From: Alcanivoracaceae bacterium | GTDB taxonomy: Bacteria; Pseudomonadota; Gammaproteobacteria; Xanthomonadales; Marinicellaceae | NCBI GenBank assembly: GCA_016744455.1 | Contig: JADGEI010000006.1 | Location: 1-64,000 of the forward strand | Reading direction: 5' to 3' | DNA length: 64,000 bases | In this document: positions 18,750 through 26,905 of the stretch, in pieces | How the letters are laid out: every line of letters starts with the position of its first letter | How positions within the stretch are numbered: position 1 is the first letter of the stretch | Made by a program: the position numbers and the translations under genes | Notes under the pieces: generated by a model | The model's database searches: none | What the model saw: only the letters and a program-made list of their open reading frames with translations | What the model was told of the DNA's origin: nothing

Positions 18750-19764
18750 CTTTATAATTTCTTTTAATTACATTAACAGTTCCAAGATTGCTTAAAGCTT
18801 TTATATTTTTCGGATTGATCCGTAGAGCCTGTGTATAAGCACTTTCTGCTTTTATATAGTTTTTTGTTTGAAAGTACATGCTGCCTAAATTGACATAAGT
18901 GCTGTCATTATTCGGTTGCAACTTTATTAGATGTAACAATAGTTTAGTTGCACTCATGAATTCTTTCTGGCTAATCAACGCCTTAATGTCATTCTTCAAA
19001 AATGACACAGGGTTGCCGATATTTTCTTTTCTATTGCTGAAGTGATTTGGGAATGCTAATAACCCTTCGGTATGATGTTGAGTAAATCTTTTAGCCATTT
19101 CAGGCTTGCCACACATTCTATATGCGCTGGCAAGGGGCGAAAAAAATTGTGTATAACTGGGTAGTTTTTTTATAAGCTTTTCAAATCCATTAATGGCATT
19201 AGTGCAATCTCTGTTAAATAAATGTAGTTGAGCTTGTAGGTATTGGGCATGTATGTTACTTTTATCAATTACAGCTATTTTTTTCAATGTGATTTGTGCT
19301 TTGTTAAATTCACCTAATGAAATTAACATTTGAACTCTTAGTAAATAAAATAATGTTTTATCTTTTTTTGATGCTTTGGCTAATCCATTGATAATTAAAC
19401 CATGAGCTACTTCGTAACGTTCTTGTATTAATGCAATTTCCGCCAAATAATAATAGTAGTCAGCAATGGAAGTTTTCTTTGATAACTGTGATAGTAGCTG
19501 TTGACTGGCATCAAGCTCGCCATGTGTTAAGCAAATTAAAGCCATTTTTTCATATTGACTTTGGTTGTAACCATTTTCTTCACTTTGAGTTAATGATTGT
19601 TTGAATTCTGTTTGTGAATAATTATCCCATGAACTTATGTCAACTTTTCTAACTTGGTTCATAAGTGAAATATGTTGGTTATCATTTCCACATCCCGAAA
19701 TTATTATGAGAAATGAAAAGACAAGTATATTTAAAATGAGTTGTTGTTTTATTGGTTTCTTCAT
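18721..19764 (-). CDS. TPR lipoprotein (N-terminal part, split at an A8 run)
   Basis: A 347-residue protein with a lipoprotein signal (FSFLIIISGC, Cys near residue 25) followed by several TPR helix pairs, for example ASQQLLSQLSKKTSIADYYY and the canonical ESAYTQALRINPKNIKALSN near 310-329. The frame stops in the middle of the next TPR (DAEKYFKKN, then stop), where AAAAAAAA is followed by TTAA. TPR modules bind other proteins, and the next gene but one encodes a UnbV propeller, so a scaffold for that lipoprotein is a reasonable inference. See the finding on the A8 run. Confidence 0.8.
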   Translation of the reverse strand: MKKPIKQQLILNILVFSFLIIISGCGNDNQHISLMNQVRKVDISSWDNYSQTEFKQSLTQSEENGYNQSQYEKMALICLTHGELDASQQLLSQLSKKTSIADYYYYLAEIALIQERYEVAHGLIINGLAKASKKDKTLFYLLRVQMLISLGEFNKAQITLKKIAVIDKSNIHAQYLQAQLHLFNRDCTNAINGFEKLIKKLPSYTQFFSPLASAYRMCGKPEMAKRFTQHHTEGLLAFPNHFSNRKENIGNPVSFLKNDIKALISQKEFMSATKLLLHLIKLQPNNDSTYVNLGSMYFQTKNYIKAESAYTQALRINPKNIKALSNLGTVNVIKRNYKDAEKYFKKN

Positions 19765-19772
19765 GATTGTAG

Positions 19773-20159
19773 TTAAGAAGTTCGTGATTCTGGAATTTCA
19801 CCAAATTTTGCCATAGTATAAATATCTGATTCAAGTTCTTTACCATTTTTAGTTAATTCATATTCGTTATTGGTACAGTTGAATAGAATAGACGTGCAAT
19901 CTATTATCCCAAAAACGGATACAGAAATTATAGTAGTTGGGCTATCCACGTTTTTGTGCGTTTCTGTGGACACCAAATTTGCTCTCATCGTTTGACTTTT
20001 AAATGCCTCATGACTGATACTCCCTTGGTGTTGATGTCTGCTAGCTCTAGTATAAAAGACCTCATTATAATCGAATAAGCCACAATTATTAATGAATCTA
20101 TAGCAATCTCTTTTGTTAAGGTTGTAAAAGGGCGTTAATGGTTTTTTTAACGATAGTTT
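19773..20159 (-). pseudogene. Unidentified open frame without its own early start, upstream of the TPR/UnbV genes
   Basis: The minus strand is open from 20159 to a stop at 19773, 128 codons with no stop in AT-rich DNA, which is unlikely by chance. The first ATG is only at 19988, giving 71 residues; the 57 codons before it (including DCYRFINNC and LFDYNEVFYTRASRHQHQG) look as coding as those after it. I do not recognise the protein. The stop is 8 bases before the TPR lipoprotein ATG. It may be a 5'-truncated or frameshifted gene, or a short gene from 19988. No good ribosome-binding site is visible before 19988. Confidence 0.4.
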
Positions 20160-20410
20160 TTATGGGATTAAATATGCATTGAAATATAGTTTAGGATTAT
20201 CACATTTGCAAAATTGTTTTAAACGGTTAATAGCATCATTTTTTTATTGTGATTAATTTCTACCTTGCTTATTGTTTTGCCCTCGCTATTTTCTATTGGG
20301 TTAATTGAAAGAATTGGCAATTTGATGATGTTTATAAAATTTATCTTAGTAATTATTCATAAATACTAATCTCTGCTTTATAATATTTAATTTTTAATAC
20401 AATTTAATAT
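20160..20410. promoter_or_regulatory. surE upstream region with candidate promoter
   Basis: AT-rich 250-base region. TATAAT at 20379-20384 lies 27 bases before the surE ATG and is the best -10 candidate; a clear -35 element is not visible. It also carries TATTGTTTTGCCCT (20270-20283), repeated exactly at 14984-14997. Confidence 0.4.
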
Positions 20411-21169
20411 ATGCATTTTTTGATCAGCAACGATGATGGGATTCATGCCACAGGAATTAAGGCATTGGAGCATGCTCTTCAGGGCTTTGGTGAAACAACA
20501 ACTTATGCTCCTAGCAGTGATCGTTCAGGTGCCAGTAATTCACTTACCTTAGATAGGCCTGTGAGAATTCATAAAGTAGCCGAAAATCGATATTCAGTAG
20601 ATGGAACACCTACTGATTGTGTGCATATGGCGTTAACAGGTTTAATGCGCAACTTACCTGACATGGTTGTTTCTGGGATAAATAATGCTGCAAATTTAGG
20701 GGATGATGTGTTGTATTCTGGAACAGTTGCAGCAGCGATAGAAGGGCGTTATTTGGGATTACCAGCCATTGCATTTTCATTGGCAACCAATCGGGGTGAT
20801 TATAAAAATCGTTATTTTGAAACAGCACAATATTACATTAAAAAAATCATACATAACTTACTTCAAAGCCCATTGCCACAAGATACTATCTTAAATATTA
20901 ATTTCCCAAACTTACCTATTGGCGAAGTTCAAGGAATACAGGTCACTAGATTTGGTCACAGACATAAGGCTGAAAACACGATAAAAGATTTAGACCCAAG
21001 AGGGCGAAAGATTTATTGGATTGGTCCGGCTGGTCCTGAAGCAGATGCTGGTGAAGGAACAGATTTTCATGCTATTAAAAATGGGTTTGTTTCCATAACT
21101 CCAATGCAAGTGGATATGACCAAACATTCTGTTTTGGCTGATATTACAAAATGGAGTGCTAAAATTTAA
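20411..21169 (+). CDS. surE: 5'/3'-nucleotidase SurE
   Basis: A 252-residue protein, the usual family length. SurE is a divalent-metal nucleoside monophosphate phosphatase of stationary phase. The active-site start ISNDDGIHATGI (residues 4-15), the metal-binding SGASNSLTL near 39-47, VDGTPTDCVHMAL near 63-75, and VSGINNAANLGDDVLYSGTV near 87-106 are all intact. The ATG at 20411 is preferred because the family begins two or three residues before the ISNDDG motif. First gene of surE-pcm-nlpD; the stop overlaps the pcm ATG by one base. Confidence 0.97.
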   Translation: MHFLISNDDGIHATGIKALEHALQGFGETTTYAPSSDRSGASNSLTLDRPVRIHKVAENRYSVDGTPTDCVHMALTGLMRNLPDMVVSGINNAANLGDDVLYSGTVAAAIEGRYLGLPAIAFSLATNRGDYKNRYFETAQYYIKKIIHNLLQSPLPQDTILNINFPNLPIGEVQGIQVTRFGHRHKAENTIKDLDPRGRKIYWIGPAGPEADAGEGTDFHAIKNGFVSITPMQVDMTKHSVLADITKWSAKI

Positions 21170-21828
21170 TGAATTCGGCACTTGGCATAGGTATGACATC
21201 TCAACGCACAAGAAATCGCATGATTACTCGTTTGCAAGAAAAGGGTATTCAAGATCAACAAGTATTAGCGGCGATGTCAATTGTACCTAGGCATTTGTTT
21301 ATGGACGAAGCCATGGCACATCGAGCTTACGAAGATACGGCATTACCGATTAAATTTGGGCAAACCATATCTCAACCTTGGGTGGTTGCACGGATGACAG
21401 AAATTGTCATGCAACAAACCCCAAAAAAAGTACTGGAAATAGGGACTGGTTCAGGTTATCAGGCTGCTATTTTAGGGCAATTGATCGAGAAAGTTTTTAG
21501 TGTTGAACGTATTGACAACCTAACTAAGATAGCGAGGAGAAGATTTATTCAACTTGGCTATATGAATGTACGTACTAAAACGGGCGATGGTTTCTTAGGC
21601 TGGGAGAGTGAGTCGCCATTTGATTTAATCATTGCTACAGCTGCACCAGAGCACGTTCCGATTAAATTGTTAGATCAATTGAAAGTAGGCGGAATGATGC
21701 TTTTGCCTCTCGGTGACAATAAACAACAAAGTTTAGTCAAAATTATTAAGACAGAAACTGGATTTGAGAAAAAAATATTGGACTCAGTAATGTTTGTTCC
21801 ATTTTTGCCAGGAGTTATTAGAAAGTGA
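21169..21828 (+). CDS. pcm: Protein-L-isoaspartate O-methyltransferase
   Basis: A 219-residue cytoplasmic repair enzyme that methylates L-isoaspartyl residues in aged proteins with SAM. Seen: VPRHLFMDEAMAHRAYEDTA near 42-61, LPIKFGQTISQPWVVARM, SAM motif VLEIGTGSGYQAA near 90-102, and ATAAPEHVP near 152-160. Sits between surE and nlpD with one- to four-base overlaps, the classic stationary-phase repair operon. All core motifs are present, and it should be active. Confidence 0.97.
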   Translation: MNSALGIGMTSQRTRNRMITRLQEKGIQDQQVLAAMSIVPRHLFMDEAMAHRAYEDTALPIKFGQTISQPWVVARMTEIVMQQTPKKVLEIGTGSGYQAAILGQLIEKVFSVERIDNLTKIARRRFIQLGYMNVRTKTGDGFLGWESESPFDLIIATAAPEHVPIKLLDQLKVGGMMLLPLGDNKQQSLVKIIKTETGFEKKILDSVMFVPFLPGVIRK

Positions 21829-22688
21829 AGTTAATTTGGCTTTGTTCACTACTATTGATGGCCTCCTGTTCAAGGCATAAACCAGCCCCTGTAATCGATG
21901 CTCGCTATAAAAACAATAATTCTGCACAACCACTTTCAAAACAAAATAAATACGATGCAAGATATTTAACTGTTAATAAAGGCGATACATTATACTCCAT
22001 TGGTTTTAGCCATAATTTGGATTATAAATACCTTGCGAGAATAAATAATATACCTGTTCCCTATACCATATATCCTGGGCAAAAATTAAGGTTAAAAGCT
22101 AACAAAGCATCTTTTAAAAATTCTACAGTTCAAACACATCCTGTTAGCCCTAAAAAAGTACATAAAAATAGGAACCTAAAAACTAAAAACAACATAACAA
22201 AGAAACACCTTCCTGTAAAAAAACAAGTTCAAATAGCCACAGTTAACCCTAAGCCAACTAATAAGCCCGAGGTTAAAACTAAACCCGTCCTTAGCCCAAC
22301 TGTTACACCAAATGCCAACTCTAAGTGGGTTTGGCCAGTAAAAGGCAAAATAATTAGCACTTTTTCTGCGTCAGATGAGTTAAGAAAGGGGATAAATATT
22401 TCAACTAATATTGGCAAGCCAGTCCATGCAAGTAACCATGGTGTTGTGGTCTACAGTGGCGATGGTTTATTGGGTTATGGTGAGTTAGTTATCATAAAAC
22501 ACAGTAATAATTTACTGAGTGCTTATGCACATAATTCTAGTCGATTGGTAAAAGAAGGAGTAAAGGTTGCACAAGGGCAAGTTATTGCTAAATCCGGGAA
22601 GGGTAGTAATGGAGTTGGATTGTTACATTTTGAAATAAGAAAAAATGGTAAGCCAGTTAACCCGCTTAATTACCTGTCTAAGAAATAA
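21825..22688 (+). CDS. nlpD: NlpD-like LysM/M23 murein hydrolase activator lipoprotein
   Basis: A 287-residue lipoprotein: signal and lipobox LLMASC (Cys near 15), a LysM domain (YLTVNKGDTLYSIGFSHNLD, about 47-93) that binds peptidoglycan, a Lys/Pro/Thr-rich linker (about 97-165), and a LytM/M23 domain (WVWPVKGKIISTF to PVNPLNYL, about 168-285). The M23 domain has VHASNHGVVVYSG and LLHFEIRKNG but lacks the full set of zinc ligands (no HxH with both histidines), as in NlpD/EnvC, which activate amidases instead of cutting murein. Overlaps pcm by four bases. rpoS, which usually follows nlpD, is missing here. Confidence 0.92.
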   Translation: MKLIWLCSLLLMASCSRHKPAPVIDARYKNNNSAQPLSKQNKYDARYLTVNKGDTLYSIGFSHNLDYKYLARINNIPVPYTIYPGQKLRLKANKASFKNSTVQTHPVSPKKVHKNRNLKTKNNITKKHLPVKKQVQIATVNPKPTNKPEVKTKPVLSPTVTPNANSKWVWPVKGKIISTFSASDELRKGINISTNIGKPVHASNHGVVVYSGDGLLGYGELVIIKHSNNLLSAYAHNSSRLVKEGVKVAQGQVIAKSGKGSNGVGLLHFEIRKNGKPVNPLNYLSKK

Positions 22689-22853
22689 CACAAATGATTT
22701 CTTAGCTTTAATTAGCCGTTAAAACGAGTTTAGCATTGCTTTATTTTATTCCAATTACTCTTATACCATTCAGACATAAAATTGTAGTTTGAAAAAAATC
22801 TACTATTTTGTTTACTGGTAACTCTGATGAAAAGTCCTCAATGTAATTTTATT

Positions 22854-25800
22854 TTAGAGACCTGTATTTATTAATTTAATAGCAGGATCTCCTAATAAAT
22901 TCCAGCCCATGATGATATCACGATACTCTCCTTGCTTTGCTAGAGCAGATTTGGCTTTTAACATTGAGATTCCTATAGGTTGGTTCTCTTTAACCATTTC
23001 TGGAATTATTAATTCTGCGAACAGTTTTTCTGATGTGACAGTTGTTAATGCGGATGCGCCAAAAACTGCAACTGCACCATTATCATTGTCAAATAAGAAT
23101 CTGTGTGCCATTGTGTTTGCATCGGGTTCTACATAATAACTGTTCCAGCAGCCCCATTGCATAACTATTGATGGAGCTTCATTGTTGTCAAGGTGTATGA
23201 TATCGTTATAAGTAAATGCAGGAGGGAAAGAAAACCAATTTCTAGGGCCTGAATGGCCAAGGTAAGTGGTTAATCTTGGGTTGTAGGTAAAATTATCTAA
23301 GATTTGTGTTTTGGTAGCTTCGGCTGTCGCATAATCATCCCTGTTAGTTACAAGTTTATTCCACGTATCCGGAATTAGATCATTTAATTCGCTACTAATT
23401 TGGGCATAGGAATAAATATCATCCTGTGCATCTGCTATAAAGTGACTTGAAACAGTTTGATTGGTTTGATTAACATAAGTCATTTGTTTGTCGATTAGGA
23501 GTTGTAATTCATCAATGCTTCTTACTGGTAATCTACCAATTGCAATATCAGGTATATCATCATTGTTTACATCGGCATATATGTTATCAGACGGGGCATA
23601 CCTGACAATATCATCTATAGTAGTGTAGATTGAAGGAATATGGCTAAAATGTTGATTTGATAAATATCCTTTGTAATCATAATTATCTGAGCCAACTAAT
23701 AAAATATATTTTAGGGGGTTTTGCTTTGCGACTACTGCGATATATTCTTTGATTGCGTATGGATCAATAATCGATGCAGAGTACTTCTTGTATATATCAT
23801 CTACATTGACTAAAGCAACATTTAATCCATTACTCTGGTGATACTCTTTAATTTGGGATGCACTCGTAATAAAACTTGGGTGAGATATAATGATATATTC
23901 AATATTTGAAACTTCAGTCGTTTCGCTCTGAGACCATGCTGATAAGCTAGGCACAATGAGTTCATCCTCTGTTGAAACCCAATATTTTCCTGAGTTTGCA
24001 ATAGCAGGAATACTAATAGAGAAATCAAGACCACTGCTAATAATTTTTGTATTCTGAATTCGAGTTGGCTTGCCACTATCTAACGCATAGGCAATTAAGT
24101 TACCTTGGCTAAATCCTTCAAGTAATAACGCTGGTAAATTAGTAGTTATTTGATTAAGGTTGTCGTATTGATTGGATTCTTCAAAACCTAATTCATTAAT
24201 CAGTTCATGGTGAACATTAGAGTTTTTAGCTAATTGAAATTCAAGTTTATTGTCGATTGCTGTAAGTTTTCTTGGGTACTTGATTCCAATGCTTTCAATA
24301 TGAATGATATCGTGAGGGTAGCCAGTTTCACCAGGTAAGTTTATGTCGATACTTAGCACACCGGTTGTTGAAACATTTTGATCTAATTGATAACTTTTTT
24401 TATAATTGCTTAAACCATCAAACACAACATCATCATAGTGTTGGTTGTTTATTGTTAACTCAATGCAATGGTCATTAGGTATACCAGGGTATAAGTCGGG
24501 ATAATTCACACCACATCTATTAGTATCACTAGGATAGATATCAGGTTCGAGTTCATAATTAATAGCACCAGAAATTTGTAACGCCAATTGTATTTTTTGA
24601 TCTGAGATGGTCGATAATTCATCTAATGGGAATTGTATGGATTTATTGTTACTTGCAAATGTTGCTAATTTTTCAGCGCGCCATGGATCATTTGTGGGCG
24701 AACTGAAATCATAGGTTAAATTTGGGTTGTAGATTTCAGTGTGCCAATACCATGATTTTAATGCGGTAGATTGTGAAACTGTATTAAGTTTGATTCTTGG
24801 CGATTTACTACCATTACTGGCTAACTTATAAATTCTTGCGTCAGTATATATTGAATCGTAGTTGTTACCATAAAAGTCTATGCTTGTTGAGTTGTCAAAA
24901 ATTTCAGCATTACCATTGATGTAGAGTGGAACAGGAGAATTATTTAGTGTGATTGAAAGGTCATTGGGACTGATATTATCAAGATTCATGCCTGTTTGTA
25001 TCAAATCAGAAAAAGCTATTCTTTGCATTCCGGTTTTCTTAACAGCAATTTTAAGGCTATTTGAGTTATGTGCCGAATTTGTATTGCGATCTAAATTTGC
25101 TGATTGCCAATCTATCTTAGAATCGACTATTTTTGCACCAAGGCTTGATTCGTGAGTGATAGGACCATACCATTTTTTAGTACCTTTATTATTAATTTCA
25201 GCTAACCATAAAGGGCTGCTAGAGTCAGAATTGATGCTAGTAGAGTAGAATTTAAGTGATTGACCTACAGTTGATTTGGCTTCATGGATAATGCCAGATT
25301 GCTTTTGTTTTTCACCCGTGTTGTTTTCTTGGAACACTTGAAATCCAATGTGGTCATATTCAATATCGGTTTGCCACTCAATAATTATAACATTATTAGT
25401 GGTGTCATAACTCGTTTCAATGTAATTTAATGATACAGGGAGTGTCGTGGTGTTTAGATTGCTTGGTGTTGACTCGTCAGGGTTGTTGTCTCCATCAGCT
25501 CCATCTGCATCAGCTCCATCAGTAGAATTGTCATTGGTAGTTGCGGATTGCGGAGTCGTTCCAGTTAATGTCACCGTGTTAGTATACGAATCATAGTTGT
25601 TAACATTAAGTGTGACACGAATTGAGGCTGTTTCACCTGGTAATAATGATGAACTTGACCCAATTAACTCTGTAGTGCTACTACCGTCAAAAGAAGCATT
25701 TGCTGTAAAACTTGCGGGTCCCGATGTTTTAGTAATTGCTGTTACAGAATAGTTGCTTGTGTTTGGAAAAACATTGAAAACAGCATCTAAATCTTCTGGT

Positions 25801-26585
25801 GCAGTTAAATTTGATAAGGTAACATCTCCAAAATTTTCAAAAGAAAAATCAATGTCGACAATATAAGGTGAAACACCATTAGCCTGTCCTGCACGTCGTG
25901 TCATTGTCTTAGAAACACCTACAATTGCACAGTCGTAGGTGAGTTCTGTTATTGAAATAAATTGAGTTGTGGAAGTTGGCACAGTATGATTGTGGTATTG
26001 TATGGTTACTGAATCCAGTGCTCCGGAGATGGTATAATCGGCTCGACCTGCTGCGGAAGTAAATCCAGTACTTGTTGTACCTGCATTGATTGTAGCTGTG
26101 GTTGTTCCTGAACCTGTGCAGACCACGCCAGCTGCCGGAGGGCATGTGCTAATTGTGACTGGCACAGCAGCTCCAGATAGGGATGAAGTAACAATTAGTC
26201 TATCTTGCCAATTCCCACTAGCTCCATCAATATCAAAAATACTGAAAGTTAAATTCTCTACTGGGTAACCAAAAGAAAAAGTTTGCGAAATACCATTGGC
26301 ATTAGGAATAGACGATATTCCATGTATGATTGAGTTGTTGTTGAATGTCGTATTGGATGGTTGTCCCGCAACTATAATAAACCCTGAAGGGTTAAGTACA
26401 GTAGATGTAAATGTCCCACGAGAATGGCACTGTGTTGCATTAGAATGAGGGCCGAGAGATCCACTAGGCCATCCTCCACTTGGAATATCATTAGTCCAAT
26501 TCAATGTTTCTTGAGAGTAAAGTATTACAGGGCTAAATGTGGCCAACAGTAAAAAAACGAACTTAAAATTTCGTAAAACAATCAT
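22854..26585 (-). CDS. Secreted gingipain-like (C25) cysteine peptidase
   Basis: A 1243-residue protein with a signal peptide (about residues 1-25, ending LYSQE). It has a beta-rich N-terminal region with a DUF11-like segment (about 225-350), an acidic Asp-rich linker (DGADADGADGDNNPDE), a fibronectin-like piece (LPVSLNYIETSYD), and a C-terminal peptidase C25 domain (about 890-1240). Catalytic histidine is in TYLGHSGPRNW and catalytic cysteine in MQWGCWNSYY; the domain ends MGWNLLGDPAIKL, a typical C25 end. Gingipains use the type IX system in Bacteroidetes; here no T9SS or IPTL tail is seen, so export beyond the inner membrane is unexplained. Convergent with nlpD. Confidence 0.88.
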   Translation of the reverse strand: MIVLRNFKFVFLLLATFSPVILYSQETLNWTNDIPSGGWPSGSLGPHSNATQCHSRGTFTSTVLNPSGFIIVAGQPSNTTFNNNSIIHGISSIPNANGISQTFSFGYPVENLTFSIFDIDGASGNWQDRLIVTSSLSGAAVPVTISTCPPAAGVVCTGSGTTTATINAGTTSTGFTSAAGRADYTISGALDSVTIQYHNHTVPTSTTQFISITELTYDCAIVGVSKTMTRRAGQANGVSPYIVDIDFSFENFGDVTLSNLTAPEDLDAVFNVFPNTSNYSVTAITKTSGPASFTANASFDGSSTTELIGSSSSLLPGETASIRVTLNVNNYDSYTNTVTLTGTTPQSATTNDNSTDGADADGADGDNNPDESTPSNLNTTTLPVSLNYIETSYDTTNNVIIIEWQTDIEYDHIGFQVFQENNTGEKQKQSGIIHEAKSTVGQSLKFYSTSINSDSSSPLWLAEINNKGTKKWYGPITHESSLGAKIVDSKIDWQSANLDRNTNSAHNSNSLKIAVKKTGMQRIAFSDLIQTGMNLDNISPNDLSITLNNSPVPLYINGNAEIFDNSTSIDFYGNNYDSIYTDARIYKLASNGSKSPRIKLNTVSQSTALKSWYWHTEIYNPNLTYDFSSPTNDPWRAEKLATFASNNKSIQFPLDELSTISDQKIQLALQISGAINYELEPDIYPSDTNRCGVNYPDLYPGIPNDHCIELTINNQHYDDVVFDGLSNYKKSYQLDQNVSTTGVLSIDINLPGETGYPHDIIHIESIGIKYPRKLTAIDNKLEFQLAKNSNVHHELINELGFEESNQYDNLNQITTNLPALLLEGFSQGNLIAYALDSGKPTRIQNTKIISSGLDFSISIPAIANSGKYWVSTEDELIVPSLSAWSQSETTEVSNIEYIIISHPSFITSASQIKEYHQSNGLNVALVNVDDIYKKYSASIIDPYAIKEYIAVVAKQNPLKYILLVGSDNYDYKGYLSNQHFSHIPSIYTTIDDIVRYAPSDNIYADVNNDDIPDIAIGRLPVRSIDELQLLIDKQMTYVNQTNQTVSSHFIADAQDDIYSYAQISSELNDLIPDTWNKLVTNRDDYATAEATKTQILDNFTYNPRLTTYLGHSGPRNWFSFPPAFTYNDIIHLDNNEAPSIVMQWGCWNSYYVEPDANTMAHRFLFDNDNGAVAVFGASALTTVTSEKLFAELIIPEMVKENQPIGISMLKAKSALAKQGEYRDIIMGWNLLGDPAIKLINTGL

Positions 26586-26905
26586 GTTAACGTCTTCAAA
26601 ATCAATGGGTAGGTAAAGAAGTTAACAGTAAAAACATATTGTGTCAAATCTACATGTCTTAGAGTGTGTAAATTGTGACGAATTTAACAATAATTTACAT
26701 TGGAGTGTGTTTTCTTACCTGGTTTTGTGTTTTAGGGTGTGTTTTTTGAGGCAAAAGTAGTGCGTTTTTTTACACTCAAACTCTAGTGCCATGAGTTGAG
26801 TGTTAATTATTAAGTAATAATTTTTTTATATTTAATAATCAGGCAAATCCCTCTTAGGTATAACACGTCAGAGGGAAGTTTGATTTTTCTGATGAAGAAA
26901 GAGTC
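26586..26905. promoter_or_regulatory. Upstream region of the C25 peptidase with repeated (G)AGTGTGT motifs
   Basis: A 320-base non-coding region. The plus strand has GAGTGTGT at 26662-26669 and 26703-26710, GGGTGTGT at 26734-26741, and an imperfect inverted repeat ACACTCAAACTC...GAGTTGAGTGT (26772-26803). These may be binding sites for a regulator of the peptidase gene. A weak terminator-like stem for the upstream operon (TCCCTC/GAGGGA, about 26849-26875) is also present. Confidence 0.35.

Noticed and set aside
25909-26268. Several open frames in the 5' part of the C25 peptidase gene on both strands
   Set aside because: They arise from the repetitive Thr/Ser/Gly/Ala-rich coding of the real gene; no ribosome-binding sites or domains.
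26641-26803. GAGTGTGT copies as a possible CRISPR array
   Set aside because: Repeats are only 8 bases, unevenly spaced and imperfect; no cas genes nearby.
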